Shown: positions 54,325 to 63,964, numbered from the stretch's first letter. The stretch: DNA of 64,000 nucleotides from Flavobacterium glaciei (GCF_003350545.1 NZ_QQBA01000011.1:47544-111543); one strand, 5' to 3'. Numbers and translations: made by a program. Notes: generated by a model from the sequence alone, not told the origin.

Positions 54325-55115
54325 TACGGTATTGAGATTTTATAATTTGTAATTCCTGCTGTTGTAAAAATAGATAAAATTTGGTCCTTGTAACAGAATT
54401 TTTTAAACGTTTTTTCTGAAATTTCAATTTCAGTTTTTTTATCTTTTTCTAAATCATATAAAATCAAAACAGCGTCCTTAGAATAAATAAACTGCTTTTC
54501 ATTAATTATTTCAATCCATTCAAAATCAGGAATTATTCCTTTGCTTTTTATTTTACCAAAAATATCGCAAGCGTACCAATTGTTCTTATTATCAATCCAT
54601 TGAAAGATATTGAAATCTGAAGAATAATTCTTAATACTTTCTACAAAAGGAACAGAAACGGTTTTATATTCCTTGTTTAAATAATCAAAAAAACCCAATT
54701 GCTGATTCAAACTATTGAAAACCCACAACTGATTTTGAGAAGAAATCCCAATTGCAGTGGCTACGATTGGACTAATACTTTCTGAAAAATTGATTTTTTG
54801 CGTCTCATTTAATTGATTGTCTAAAATGACAACTGTATTAAAATTTTCGTAAAACAATACAATTTTAAGCGGATTTTGTAGGTCAACTTTTGTGATTTTG
54901 CCCAATGAAATATTTTTATATTCTAAAGTTTGAAGTGTTCCTATTTTAGAAAAAACATTGTTTTTGATGGTGTAATAAAAACCAAATGAATCGTAACCTA
55001 CAAATGCATCTCCATCAAAACGAATAGAATCGATTTTAACAGCAGTTAGTTTTGGGTTCTGACTGAAAACAATTGAAAACGAGGTAATAAAGAGCAAAAG
55101 TACTAATTTTTTCAT
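54324..55115 (-). CDS. secreted protein of unknown function, propeller-like
   Basis: A 263-residue protein with a signal peptide (MKKLVLLLFITSFSIVFSQ). Repeated strand pairs with aromatic-Asp patterns (FDGDAFVGYDSFGFYY, QLWVFNSLNQQLGFFDY, IFQWIDNKNNWYACDIFG) suggest a beta-propeller, but I recognise no family. It lies 86 bases after the response regulator and overlaps the kinase gene by one base. Confidence 0.75.
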   Translation of the reverse strand: MKKLVLLLFITSFSIVFSQNPKLTAVKIDSIRFDGDAFVGYDSFGFYYTIKNNVFSKIGTLQTLEYKNISLGKITKVDLQNPLKIVLFYENFNTVVILDNQLNETQKINFSESISPIVATAIGISSQNQLWVFNSLNQQLGFFDYLNKEYKTVSVPFVESIKNYSSDFNIFQWIDNKNNWYACDIFGKIKSKGIIPDFEWIEIINEKQFIYSKDAVLILYDLEKDKKTEIEISEKTFKKFCYKDQILSIFTTAGITNYKISIP

Positions 55116-55201
55116 GAAAGCGAAATTACGATTAATTCTTTTATTTTATTAAATGTTTATCGGCTTATATAAAATTGAGCAGTACAAAAAATAAAAATTT
55201 G

Positions 55202-55888
55202 TTAGGGGCACAGTAGTTTGTACCCTTGGTTCCGAATATTTATAATTTCTATCGAGTCATCTTGATCTAATTTTTTTCTTAATTTGGTGATAAAAACATC
55301 CATACTACGAGTGGTGAAAAAATCTTCGGTCCCCCATAAAAGAATCAAAATAATAGAACGCTCGATAATGCGATTTTTGTTTTGGTACAAGCAATATAAA
55401 AGCTCTGATTCGCGATGCGTTAGTTTTTGGGAAGTATTTTGAAAAACTAATTCTTGTTTTACCCTACTAAAATTGTATTTACCAATTTTAAATATTGTGT
55501 CTTCTTGCATCAATTCATTTCTGTATAATAAAGCTCGTATTCTAATGATCAATTCCTCCATACTAAATGGTTTTTTGAGATAATCATTTCCTCCACTTTT
55601 GAACCCATCAATAACGTCATGTGTTTGCGATTTTGCTGAAAGGAAAATTATTGGAATATGCTTATCTGTTTTCCGAATTTCAGCAGCAACGGAATAACCA
55701 TCTTTTACAGGCATCATTACGTCTAGAATCATTACGTCGGGTTTAAATTCATAAAAAGAATCGATCGCTTCTTGTCCGTTATGACAATGAAAAACTTTAA
55801 AATCCCTTGTTTCAAGACTTTCTTTTATTATTTGTGCCAGCGTTTCTTCATCTTCTGCTAATAAAGCTGTTATTTTATTTTTTGTCAT
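55202..55888 (-). CDS. OmpR-family response regulator (RprY-like)
   Basis: A 228-residue DNA-binding regulator. The receiver (about 1-120) has the acidic pair in LLAEDEE, phosphorylatable Asp in VMILDVMMPVKDG (about 56), and Lys in KKPFS. The winged-helix domain (about 135-228) has ERSIILILLWGTEDFFTTRSMDVFI as the recognition region. OmpR-type regulators bind direct repeats about 10-11 bases apart; such repeats occur at 57441-57465. The start overlaps the kinase gene by 14 bases. Confidence 0.95.
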   Translation of the reverse strand: MTKNKITALLAEDEETLAQIIKESLETRDFKVFHCHNGQEAIDSFYEFKPDVMILDVMMPVKDGYSVAAEIRKTDKHIPIIFLSAKSQTHDVIDGFKSGGNDYLKKPFSMEELIIRIRALLYRNELMQEDTIFKIGKYNFSRVKQELVFQNTSQKLTHRESELLYCLYQNKNRIIERSIILILLWGTEDFFTTRSMDVFITKLRKKLDQDDSIEIINIRNQGYKLLCP

Positions 55889-57401
55889 TTAAGTAGATTG
55901 TGAAATTGGTTAGATTAGGACTGCTTTCAACTTGTATGACCCCGCCATGTTTTTCTATAATTTTTTTTGTATAAAAAAGACCTATACCAAATCCTTTTAC
56001 AGTGTGAATATTTCCTTCGGACTCTCTGAAAAATTTATCGAAAATATAAGAGAGATTTTTTTTTGCAATGCCATTTCCATTATCGCTCACTATTATTTTT
56101 AATTCATCATGGTTCTTATTTAGATTAATTTTTATGGAATCACCTCCATATTTTATTGCGTTATCAATTAAATTCGAAATAGCATTTTCAAAATGAAAGA
56201 GGTCAATATCAAGTAAGATGCTATCAATGTTGGTTTCGAATTTGAAAATCTTGTTAGGATTTGATTTTGCAAAAGTATCAACTAGCTTGTACAATAGTGG
56301 TACAATGTTTTCTCTTTGTTTCTCTAATTGTAATTGTTCATTCTCTAAGTAAGCGGTTTCTAAAAATTCCTCAACTAGTATTTCAAGTTTTTTTAATTGA
56401 CTTTGCGAGATTTCAATGTAGCGGTTTGTTTTATCAATATCCTTTTCATTGTTAAAGAACTTTATTCCTTCTAATGCGGCAGAAGCAGTTGTTATAGGTG
56501 TTTTAAATTCATGAGTTATATTGCTGATTAAATCGCTTTTAATGGCGTCAATTTTTTTCTGTTTCTTTATGATATGAACTAAATATAGTAGGCAACTGAT
56601 AACAGATAATGAGAGAATTAGTGATAGCAGTATTCCTGCTAAACTGTACTTAAACAATACATATTTTGGATTTGAAAAGCGCACAACAAGTTCTTCATTT
56701 TTAGGTAGGTATTTTGAGTTCGACTTTATTTTTAAAGGTAAAATAGAATTAATATCATTTTTGTAATGATCAAAAAGTGCGTTTGAGCGGTAGTGTTCTA
56801 TTCGATAGGAAAGTTTAATATCCTTATTTTTAAGTTCATTATCGAATGATTTGCTAACAAACTGGAAATCGATAGAATCTCGTACAGTTGCAAAAGAAAT
56901 AGTATTTTTTTTGTTTTTAAGGCTCGCAATGCTATCAAAAGTTTTAATCCCTTTAAGGGTTCTTGTTTTTAGGTTTTTATCTTTAGTTTTTGTAAGAGAT
57001 TGCATTTCTTTTTTTTGCAATTCATTATGTGCCAAAATGAGAGAATCTGGAGTGACATCGTAGCTTACATAAAGGCTCGGAGCCGAATTGCTTTCTTTGT
57101 TTGTTGGCTTCTTTTTACCTTTCGAGATTTCTTTTTTAAAAACATTGCTTTTAATTAATTGATCAAAAAAATCAGATTCACTAAGATTTGCATCTTGATT
57201 TATAAATATCACATAATCATCTTTAATGCCCAATTCATAATAATTAGTGACACTTTTTTCAAATGCTGTATGTACGTCATTAAGAAGTCTTCGCTTGTTC
57301 TCTTCGTAGTTTTTTATATTCCAAAATAATTGAATGGCAACTGTTATAATTATTACAACGGTTATAAAACAGACTACTAAATTGGTTTTTATGTTTTTCA
57401 T
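55875..57401 (-). CDS. membrane sensor histidine kinase (RprX-like)
   Basis: A 508-residue kinase with one helix near residues 8-25 and a second near 253-275, enclosing a periplasmic sensor domain of about 225 residues rich in Lys and Ser. There is no HAMP domain. The H box is SNITHEFKTPITTA, N box FENAISNLIDNAIKYGG, G1 SDNGNGIAKKN and G2 GFGIGLFYTKKI, all intact. A minus-strand TATTTTTG (57413-57406) lies just before the ATG. Confidence 0.95.
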   Translation of the reverse strand: MKNIKTNLVVCFITVVIIITVAIQLFWNIKNYEENKRRLLNDVHTAFEKSVTNYYELGIKDDYVIFINQDANLSESDFFDQLIKSNVFKKEISKGKKKPTNKESNSAPSLYVSYDVTPDSLILAHNELQKKEMQSLTKTKDKNLKTRTLKGIKTFDSIASLKNKKNTISFATVRDSIDFQFVSKSFDNELKNKDIKLSYRIEHYRSNALFDHYKNDINSILPLKIKSNSKYLPKNEELVVRFSNPKYVLFKYSLAGILLSLILSLSVISCLLYLVHIIKKQKKIDAIKSDLISNITHEFKTPITTASAALEGIKFFNNEKDIDKTNRYIEISQSQLKKLEILVEEFLETAYLENEQLQLEKQRENIVPLLYKLVDTFAKSNPNKIFKFETNIDSILLDIDLFHFENAISNLIDNAIKYGGDSIKINLNKNHDELKIIVSDNGNGIAKKNLSYIFDKFFRESEGNIHTVKGFGIGLFYTKKIIEKHGGVIQVESSPNLTNFTIYLNDKK

Positions 57402-57440
57402 TTCACAAAAATAGGGACTTATTGTTCATTATACATATGG

Positions 57441-57465
57441 TTAACAAACGTTAACTTTCATTAAC
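57441..57465. promoter_or_regulatory. three TTAAC boxes at 10-base spacing (candidate response-regulator operator)
   Basis: TTAAC begins at 57441, 57451 and 57461, each followed by five other bases: an exact 10-base period, one helical turn. The first two are also GTTAAC palindromes, and the whole stretch is bounded by GGTTAA and TTAACC. It lies in the 119-base gap between the divergent kinase and first GLPGLI gene. The geometry matches OmpR/CpxR-type binding (for example GTAAA-N5-GTAAA in E. coli). Confidence 0.55.
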
Positions 57466-57520
57466 CATTTACCATCAATAATAGTCTTTGTTTTGCATAC
57501 TAATCGAAAAAAAACACACT

Positions 57521-58351
57521 ATGAAAAAAAGATTTAACTTAGTAATGCTTATCACGAATTTAGCATTTTCTACCGCAATATTCTCTCAAGATTCCCACGG
57601 GATTGTACATTATGAATACAAAGAAGATATGGCTGGGAAGGTTACTTTTCAAACTTCAAACGGATCTGAAGCGTTGGACCAAAATATAATGCAAAAAATT
57701 CAAAAGAGTTATGAAAAAACTTTTGAATTACGTTTTAATCAAACAGAAGCAATTTATCAAGAATTTCAAAAGGTTACTATGAAAGACGGTTCAGGAAACG
57801 CTACGTTTGATAGGCTGTATTCAAACCTTTCAAAAAAGGTATTGATTGAAGAGGTTGAGAACGAGTGGGACTCTAGAAAATATTTGGTTAAAGATAGTTT
57901 ATCAAGATACAATTGGACATTGGAAAACAGTACAAAAACAATAGGAGACTATATCTGCTATAAGGCAATTTCTGTTGTAAAAGTTTCAGACAAAGATGTT
58001 GCTGATTATGAAAATCAAATTTCAAAAAATAATTTAAAAAGTATCAGTTTATTATCGATAGATCCACCAAAGGACAAAACTATCATCGCTTGGTATACAC
58101 CTGAAATACCCGTGAGTCATGGTCCAGAAAAATATCAAGGGCTGCCTGGATTGATTTTAGAGGTCAATGATGATGGTGCGGTTTGGTCATGTTCAAAATT
58201 AATATTAAATCCGTTAAAAAAGACAATCGTTAAAATTCCAACAAAAGGGAAAATGATTTTTAAAAAAGAATATGATATTTTAGTTGAGAAACAATTAGAA
58301 AAGATGAAAGATGAAGATGGCGTGATTCAATTACAAATTCTTGAAGATTAA
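57521..58351 (+). CDS. GLPGLI-family secreted protein (first copy)
   Basis: A 276-residue protein, start at 57521 (MKKRFNLVMLITNLAF, signal peptide); the frame from 57488 adds no plausible start. The family motif appears as QGLPGLILEVND (about residue 205), preceded by IAWYTPEIPVSHGPE. Function of GLPGLI proteins is unknown; they are exported and nearly always in Bacteroidota. It is followed by a second copy and an outer-membrane barrel. Confidence 0.9.
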   Translation: MKKRFNLVMLITNLAFSTAIFSQDSHGIVHYEYKEDMAGKVTFQTSNGSEALDQNIMQKIQKSYEKTFELRFNQTEAIYQEFQKVTMKDGSGNATFDRLYSNLSKKVLIEEVENEWDSRKYLVKDSLSRYNWTLENSTKTIGDYICYKAISVVKVSDKDVADYENQISKNNLKSISLLSIDPPKDKTIIAWYTPEIPVSHGPEKYQGLPGLILEVNDDGAVWSCSKLILNPLKKTIVKIPTKGKMIFKKEYDILVEKQLEKMKDEDGVIQLQILED

Positions 58352-58446
58352 ACCATATATAATTATGATAGTCTTATTATTATTTTAACAGAATACTTGT
58401 AACAAAAATAGTATTTTTCACTCTTATTTATTAAAATCCAATAGTT

Positions 58447-59340
58447 ATGTACAAAGTAATTTTAGCATTAATTGTAACAGTCGCATCATTTATGGGACTT
58501 CAAGCTCAGGAATTCCAAGGAATGGCTGTTTATGAATCAAAAACCAGTACTTCCGATTTCAAAACTCGAATGGAAGGCAATAAGGACATGACTCCGGACA
58601 TGCAAAAAATGATTGAAGAACGAATGAAAAAAATGTTCGAAAAAACATTTATTCTCAACTTTAACAAAACGGCTTCTATTTATAAAGAAGAAGAAAAACT
58701 TGAAGCTTCGGCTCAAGGTGGCGGTTTCCGTATGATGTCAAGTTTTGCTGGTGGTGGCGGAACGTATTACAAAAACGTAAAAGACAAACAATACAGCAAC
58801 GATAAAGAGTTTATGGGGAAAGAATTTATGATAAAAGATTCCTTAACCAGTTTGAATTGGAAAATGGAAGCTGAAACTCGAGTGATTGGTGGATATACCT
58901 GTTACAAAGCAACTGCTATCAAAAAACCAAGTGCTACTGATTTTAGAAATATGCGTCCTCGAAAAGAACAAAGCGAGATAAAAGATAGTGCAAAACCTGC
59001 TGAGGAGAAAAAAACCAATTTCTTGGATGCAATTGAGGTGCCAAAAGAAATCGTAATCACTGCTTGGTATACTCCCGAAATTCCAGTAAGCCAAGGACCT
59101 GAAGGCTATTGGGGTTTGCCAGGATTAATTTTGGAAGTCAATGACGGACGCACCACTATTTTGTGTTCAAAAGTAGTTTTAAACCCAAAAGATAAAGTTG
59201 AAATTAAAGCTGTTGCCAAAGGAAAAGTAGTTTCTCAAAAAGAGTATGATGATGCCGTGATAAAAAAAATGGAAGAATTTAGGGAAATGAATCAAGGTCG
59301 TGGAGGAAATGGCGGCATGCAAATACGTTTCGGAAATTAA
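58447..59340 (+). CDS. GLPGLI-family secreted protein (second copy)
   Basis: A 297-residue paralogue of the preceding gene, with signal peptide (MYKVILALIVTVASFMGLQAQ). It carries WGLPGLILEVNDG (about 221) preceded by ITAWYTPEIPVSQGPEG, almost the same block as the first copy. The N-terminal half is Lys/Met/Gly-rich, with a Gly-rich stretch near residue 100 and a Gly-rich C-terminus. It ends 30 bases before the outer-membrane barrel gene. Confidence 0.92.
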   Translation: MYKVILALIVTVASFMGLQAQEFQGMAVYESKTSTSDFKTRMEGNKDMTPDMQKMIEERMKKMFEKTFILNFNKTASIYKEEEKLEASAQGGGFRMMSSFAGGGGTYYKNVKDKQYSNDKEFMGKEFMIKDSLTSLNWKMEAETRVIGGYTCYKATAIKKPSATDFRNMRPRKEQSEIKDSAKPAEEKKTNFLDAIEVPKEIVITAWYTPEIPVSQGPEGYWGLPGLILEVNDGRTTILCSKVVLNPKDKVEIKAVAKGKVVSQKEYDDAVIKKMEEFREMNQGRGGNGGMQIRFGN

Positions 59341-59370
59341 TACCAACCCAATAGTTACAACCATTTTATA

Positions 59371-62121
59371 ATGAGAAAAATTTTAGTATTTATCGCTCTA
59401 ATTGCGGTGTCTGTTTCTTATGCCCAAAACATAAAATTAGAAGGTTTGGTGCAAGATAAACAACAACAACCTTTAGAAATGGCCAACGTAATGGCAGTGA
59501 ATCAAACCACCAAGGCAATGGATGCTTACGCCATTACCACCGATAAAGGAAAGTTCATTTTGAATTTAAAAGCTAACACGACTTATGTTTTAAAACTAAG
59601 TTATCTAGGTATGCAAAATAAGGAAGTCACCATTTCTACACTTGCTCAAAACATGGTACAAAATATCACCATGGAATCTGGTGGAATTGAGCTTGATGGT
59701 GTAGAAATTGTGCGCGAAATGCCAGTTTCTATCAAAGGGGATACCATAGTGTATAATACTGATTCGTTTAAAACCGGAGAAGAACGTAAATTAGAGGATG
59801 TTTTTAAAAAATTACCGGGTTTTGAAGTAACAAGTGATGGACAGGTGCAAGTGGAAGGGAAAAAAGTAACTAAACTTTTTGTAGACGGAAAGCCATTTAT
59901 GGAAGGCGATACGAAACTGGGTTCTAAAAACATTCCATCTGATGCGGTTGATAAAGTGCAGGTATTGCGTAATTTTAATGAGGTGTCGCAAATGAAAGGC
60001 CTCGAAAACAATAATGACGATATTGCTATTAATATCAAACTCAAAAAAGGTAAAGATAAATTTTGGTTTGGGGATGTTAGTGGTGGTTTGGCAAACGATA
60101 AAGGGTATATTTTTAACCCGAAATTGTTTTATTATTCGCCAAAAACAAGCATCAACTCCATTGTAAACCTCAATAACATTGGTGAGGTTTCATTGACTTC
60201 GGCTGATTTTTTCAGAATTAATGGTGGCGCTCGAAACACGATTGGCCGTAACGGTACTTCATTATCTCTTAATCGAAACTTTTTTGGTTTATCAGGTGGC
60301 GATAATGTGGCCAAAGCGAGTGATAAATTTGGAACGATCAACATCAATCATTCGGTTTCTAAAAAATGGACATTGTCTGGGTTTGCGGCGTATTCAGCAA
60401 CATTCAATCAGTCTATTACCAATTCAGAACGCGGAATTTTTGAACCTAATACCACCAATATTGCAACTTTAGAAAACAGAAAAAATAATACCGAGTCTCG
60501 TAATAATGCTTTCATTTCTAAGTTTGGTTCGAAATACAAGGCTAATGATAATTTTCAATTGGATTATGACGCGTTTTTCAGGAAGAATGATCAGCAAGAT
60601 GTAGACAATAGTCAAACCAATTTCACCTCTACTTCAAACGGCAATACGGTAACTAATAATAACACTGTAATTGCTTTTCAAAAGCAAGCGCCAGCATCGT
60701 TCAATCAGAGTTTGAATATGTTTTATACTCAAAATCCAAAGTCAACTTGGGTGTTAGAAATGCAACATCAATACGAGGATGAAGATCCATTTTACAATCC
60801 GCAGCTTTCGATAAATCCGTATCAAAATGCGAGTTCGACAAATCCCAACGATCCAAGTGCAGTTTTTGTAAATGAAAATGCCCTAAACATCCAGCAATCT
60901 CGTTTTGTAAAAACCAATAAGTTAGATGCAAAAATTGACTATTTTTATCAAATCTCGAACAAAAGTATCTTGAATGTAACTGCGGGAAATACGAATGCTT
61001 ACCAATCGTACAATTCTAGTATTTTGCAAATTCTTCAAGATAATTCAGTAAATCCAGTGGAGCAAGCAACGTATAATAATGATGTGCGTTACCAATTTAA
61101 TGATGCTTTTATAGGTTTACATTATAAGTTTATTAGAGGTAAGTTTACTTTTAATCCTGGTTTTTCTTTGCACCAATACAACACTTCAAACGAACAATTT
61201 GAATCGCCATTCAAACTTAATTTTACCAGATTATTGCCTGATATGTTTGCGCGTTGGGACTTGAAGAAATCAGAAAATGTAACCTACAATTTCAACATGC
61301 GTAACGGCTTTAATGATGTAAATGCTTTAGTTGAAGGATTTATTTTTACCAATTTTAACAGTTTGTCACGAGGAAATGCGCAATTAGAAAATTCATTAAT
61401 TACCAGCCATCGTTTGAATTATTCTAAGTACAACTTGTATAATTTCACTACAATTTTTGCTAACATCAGTTATACAACTACCAAAGATCCAGTGGTTAAT
61501 GGAGTTTCTTTTCAAAGTATTTATTCCACTTCGGATCGTTTGAATTTAGATGCTGAAAACGAAAATTTAAACGGAAATTTGTTTTACTCTAAAAGTTTCA
61601 AAAAGTATTACAAAGTTACCGCTGGCGCCAATGCAGGTTGGAACCGTAATTTTGTATTAAACAGAAGAGTTAGTAACGGCGCTACTCAAGAGTTTATTCA
61701 AGGAATTGAAAATGTAAATCATTCGTACAACCTGGCCTTTGCAACGCAATTCAAAAAATATCCAAACCTAGATTTGGGTTACCGTGTGAATTTTTCAGAG
61801 CAAGCATCTAATAAATTCACCACACAGACGCCAACTGTAAAGCTTAATTATTATTTCTTGAATGGTTTGAATGTTAATTGGGATTATGCTTTTAACAGAT
61901 TTAAAAATGAAACCAATGGTGTGACAAACGATTTTAAAATCATGACTGCTAGTTTGAATTACATCAAGAAAGATGCAAAGTTTGAATACCGAATTCAGGC
62001 GAATAACTTGTTAAATACTAGATCTAGGTTGAACAACAGTTTTAGTGTAAATGGTTTTAATGCCAATGAAAACGTAATTTTACCACGCTTTGTAACTTTT
62101 ATTGTAAAGTACAACTTATAG
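59371..62121 (+). CDS. outer-membrane beta-barrel (TonB-type) with carboxypeptidase-like domain
   Basis: A 916-residue protein: signal peptide (MRKILVFIALIAVSVSYAQ), a carboxypeptidase-like domain (about 22-105; LEMANVMAVNQTT, LSYLGMQNKEV), a plug-like domain (about 110-225; KLPGFEVTSDGQVQVEGKKV, DAVDKVQVLRNF) and a long barrel ending in FVTFIVKYNL. This is the barrel type that commonly accompanies GLPGLI genes. The plug lacks the usual strong TonB-receptor features, so import of a ligand is not assured. A terminator follows. Confidence 0.92.
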   Translation: MRKILVFIALIAVSVSYAQNIKLEGLVQDKQQQPLEMANVMAVNQTTKAMDAYAITTDKGKFILNLKANTTYVLKLSYLGMQNKEVTISTLAQNMVQNITMESGGIELDGVEIVREMPVSIKGDTIVYNTDSFKTGEERKLEDVFKKLPGFEVTSDGQVQVEGKKVTKLFVDGKPFMEGDTKLGSKNIPSDAVDKVQVLRNFNEVSQMKGLENNNDDIAINIKLKKGKDKFWFGDVSGGLANDKGYIFNPKLFYYSPKTSINSIVNLNNIGEVSLTSADFFRINGGARNTIGRNGTSLSLNRNFFGLSGGDNVAKASDKFGTININHSVSKKWTLSGFAAYSATFNQSITNSERGIFEPNTTNIATLENRKNNTESRNNAFISKFGSKYKANDNFQLDYDAFFRKNDQQDVDNSQTNFTSTSNGNTVTNNNTVIAFQKQAPASFNQSLNMFYTQNPKSTWVLEMQHQYEDEDPFYNPQLSINPYQNASSTNPNDPSAVFVNENALNIQQSRFVKTNKLDAKIDYFYQISNKSILNVTAGNTNAYQSYNSSILQILQDNSVNPVEQATYNNDVRYQFNDAFIGLHYKFIRGKFTFNPGFSLHQYNTSNEQFESPFKLNFTRLLPDMFARWDLKKSENVTYNFNMRNGFNDVNALVEGFIFTNFNSLSRGNAQLENSLITSHRLNYSKYNLYNFTTIFANISYTTTKDPVVNGVSFQSIYSTSDRLNLDAENENLNGNLFYSKSFKKYYKVTAGANAGWNRNFVLNRRVSNGATQEFIQGIENVNHSYNLAFATQFKKYPNLDLGYRVNFSEQASNKFTTQTPTVKLNYYFLNGLNVNWDYAFNRFKNETNGVTNDFKIMTASLNYIKKDAKFEYRIQANNLLNTRSRLNNSFSVNGFNANENVILPRFVTFIVKYNL

Positions 62122-62139
62122 GAGAAAGTTCGGAAACTA

Positions 62140-62175
62140 AAAAAGGGGATTTTGCGTTGGCAAAATCCCCTTTTT
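62140..62175. terminator. bidirectional terminator, barrel gene / metK
   Basis: A perfect 16-base inverted repeat (AAAAAGGGGATTTTGC / GCAAAATCCCCTTTTT, arms 62140-62155 and 62160-62175) with a 4-base loop, between convergent genes. Confidence 0.92.
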
Positions 62176-62194
62176 CTATAATATAAATTGTGTA

Positions 62195-63445
62195 TTACAA
62201 TCCGAAAGCAGTTTTAACTTGGTCAACAAAATCTAATTTTTCCCAAGTAAATAAATCAACAGTAACTGTTTTTTCTAATCCACCAGGAGCTTTAAAAGTT
62301 TTGGTTACAGTTTCTGGAGTACGTCCCATGTGTCCGTAAGCAGCAGTTTCGCTATAAATTGGGTTTCTTAACTTTAATCGTTGCTCTATAAAGTACGGAC
62401 GCATATCAAAAATAGCTTCTACTTTTTTAGCAATTTCACCATTAGTCAAATTCACTTTTGAAGTTCCGTAGGTATCAATAAAAATCCCCATTGGTTTAGC
62501 CACACCAATCGCATAGGAAACCTGTACTAAAATCTCGTCAGCAACACCCGCTGCAACAAGATTTTTAGCGATATGACGTGTAGCATACGCCGCACTTCTA
62601 TCTACTTTACTTGGATCTTTTCCAGAAAATGCACCACCACCGTGAGCACCTTTTCCACCGTAAGTATCTACAATGATTTTTCTTCCAGTAAGTCCAGTAT
62701 CTCCGTGAGGTCCTCCAATTACAAATTTCCCCGTTGGGTTAATGTGGTATTGAATCGCATCGTTAAATAAATGAGCATGCTCAGGATTTTTAGCAATGAT
62801 TCTCGGGATCAATATCTCGATAATATCTTTTTTGATTTTAGTTAGCATGGCAGCTTCTTCGTCAAAATCATCGTGTTGAGTAGAGATAACAATCGCATCA
62901 ATACGAGTTGGTTTGTTATCGTCACTGTATTCTAAAGTTACTTGTGATTTAGCATCAGGACGTAAATATGTTATTTCGTTATTTTCACGTCTTAAAACAG
63001 CTAATTCTTGTAATAATTTATGAGACAAATCAAGTGCCAATGGCATGTAATTTTCAGTCTCGTTAGTTGCATAACCAAACATCATTCCTTGGTCACCAGC
63101 GCCTTGCTCTTCTTTGCTTGCTCTGTCAACACCTTGATTGATATCAGCAGATTGTTCGTGAATAGCAGAAAGGATTCCACAAGAATTGGCTTCAAACATA
63201 TATTCGCTTTTCGTGTAACCAATTTTTTTGATTACATCACGAGCGATTTGTTGTACGTCTAAATACGTATTTGATTTTACTTCACCTGCCAAAATTACCT
63301 GGCCAGTAGTTACTAAAGTTTCGCAAGCTACTTTTGAGTCAGCATCAAATGCTAAGAAATTGTCAATTAATGCGTCTGAAATTTGATCTGCAATTTTGTC
63401 TGGATGTCCTTCGCTTACAGATTCTGACGTAAATAAATAGGCCAT
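62195..63445 (-). CDS. metK: S-adenosylmethionine synthetase
   Basis: A 416-residue MetK that makes SAM from methionine and [17 protein letters not shown] opens the active site; [15 protein letters not shown] and [19 protein letters not shown] are the two signature sequences. Slightly longer than the E. coli enzyme (384), as is usual in Bacteroidota. Upstream lies a leader that looks like a SAM-II riboswitch, so SAM should repress its own synthesis. Confidence 0.98.
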   Translation of the reverse strand: MAYLFTSESVSEGHPDKIADQISDALIDNFLAFDADSKVACETLVTTGQVILAGEVKSNTYLDVQQIARDVIKKIGYTKSEYMFEANSCGILSAIHEQSADINQGVDRASKEEQGAGDQGMMFGYATNETENYMPLALDLSHKLLQELAVLRRENNEITYLRPDAKSQVTLEYSDDNKPTRIDAIVISTQHDDFDEEAAMLTKIKKDIIEILIPRIIAKNPEHAHLFNDAIQYHINPTGKFVIGGPHGDTGLTGRKIIVDTYGGKGAHGGGAFSGKDPSKVDRSAAYATRHIAKNLVAAGVADEILVQVSYAIGVAKPMGIFIDTYGTSKVNLTNGEIAKKVEAIFDMRPYFIEQRLKLRNPIYSETAAYGHMGRTPETVTKTFKAPGGLEKTVTVDLFTWEKLDFVDQVKTAFGL

Positions 63446-63495
63446 AATAATTATTATTTTTAAATTAAGCGAGAAAAAATAATTGCTGAAAAGGA

Positions 63496-63604
63496 CTAAA
63501 GGAGGGTTCCTGCTTTAGCATTTTTTCTACTGAAAAATTATCAGCATCCATAATGAATTTGTTTCATTATGAAGAGGTTGCAATCAGTTCAAATTTTTCC
63601 TCTT
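63496..63604 (-). ncRNA. SAM-II-like riboswitch in the metK leader
   Basis: Read on the minus strand: stem AAGAGG (63604-63599), a 21-base loop ending TTTGAACTGATTGCAA, closing arm CCTCTT (63577-63572), an inserted 9-bp hairpin CATAATGAA / TTCATTATG (63571-63549), then GCTAAAGCAGG (63519-63509). SAM-II has the same order: P1, a loop with TTGC, and a downstream GCUAA that forms the pseudoknot. Here GC and CAG of the 3' part can pair with the loop bases GC and CTG, as GC and GG pair in the known aptamer. CTAAAG (63518-63513) can instead pair with CTTTAG (63501-63496), a possible switch. Not a SAM-I box: the GGAGGGA and CCC parts are absent. Confidence 0.68.
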
Positions 63605-63963
63605 GTATTTGGGTGCAAATGTATGAAACCATTTTGAATTGCAAATTAAACTTAACTTTTTTTTGATGATAAATGTTTTTCTATTCGTATGTGCATTCAA
63701 AAAAGGAGAGAGTGTTGGGATTTCTTAATTTTTTTATAACATATTTGGAAAATTCAGAAATAGTTAACATTTTTGATTTAATAAAAAACAAAATATGAAA
63801 TTTAATGTTTGTAATATGTCAAAATCCATTAAGGAAAATTCCTGTGGGTCGCGTATTGCTTAAGATTAAATTAAAACTTATATAGCAAAAGCCTCCCAAG
63901 AAAATGAGGGCACTGAAAAACTTCGCTTATTTTGATTAGAGTCGTTTTTTAGACAATAAAGAA
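63605..63963. other. gene-free right-edge region
   Basis: About 360 bases with no supported gene. It holds the likely metK promoter region and an A/T-rich stretch. A 22-codon frame at 63795-63863 (MKFNVCNMSKS...) has no supporting context. A weak TTG-rich region near 63750 and the hairpin at the window end could bound a small transcript, but nothing confirms it. Confidence 0.5.
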
Positions 63964-63964
63964 A

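Noticed and set aside
57441..57465. TTAAC repeats as a CRISPR fragment
   Set aside because: Boxes are 5 bases with 5-base spacers; far too short for a repeat-spacer array.
63446..63660. SAM-I (S-box) riboswitch before metK
   Set aside because: Although GCAACC and a GCTGA stretch recall it, the GGAGGGA and CCC helix parts are missing and the helix order fits SAM-II.
63795..63863. 22-codon frame MKFNVCNMSKS...
   Set aside because: No promoter, ribosome site or neighbour supports it; such frames are expected by chance.
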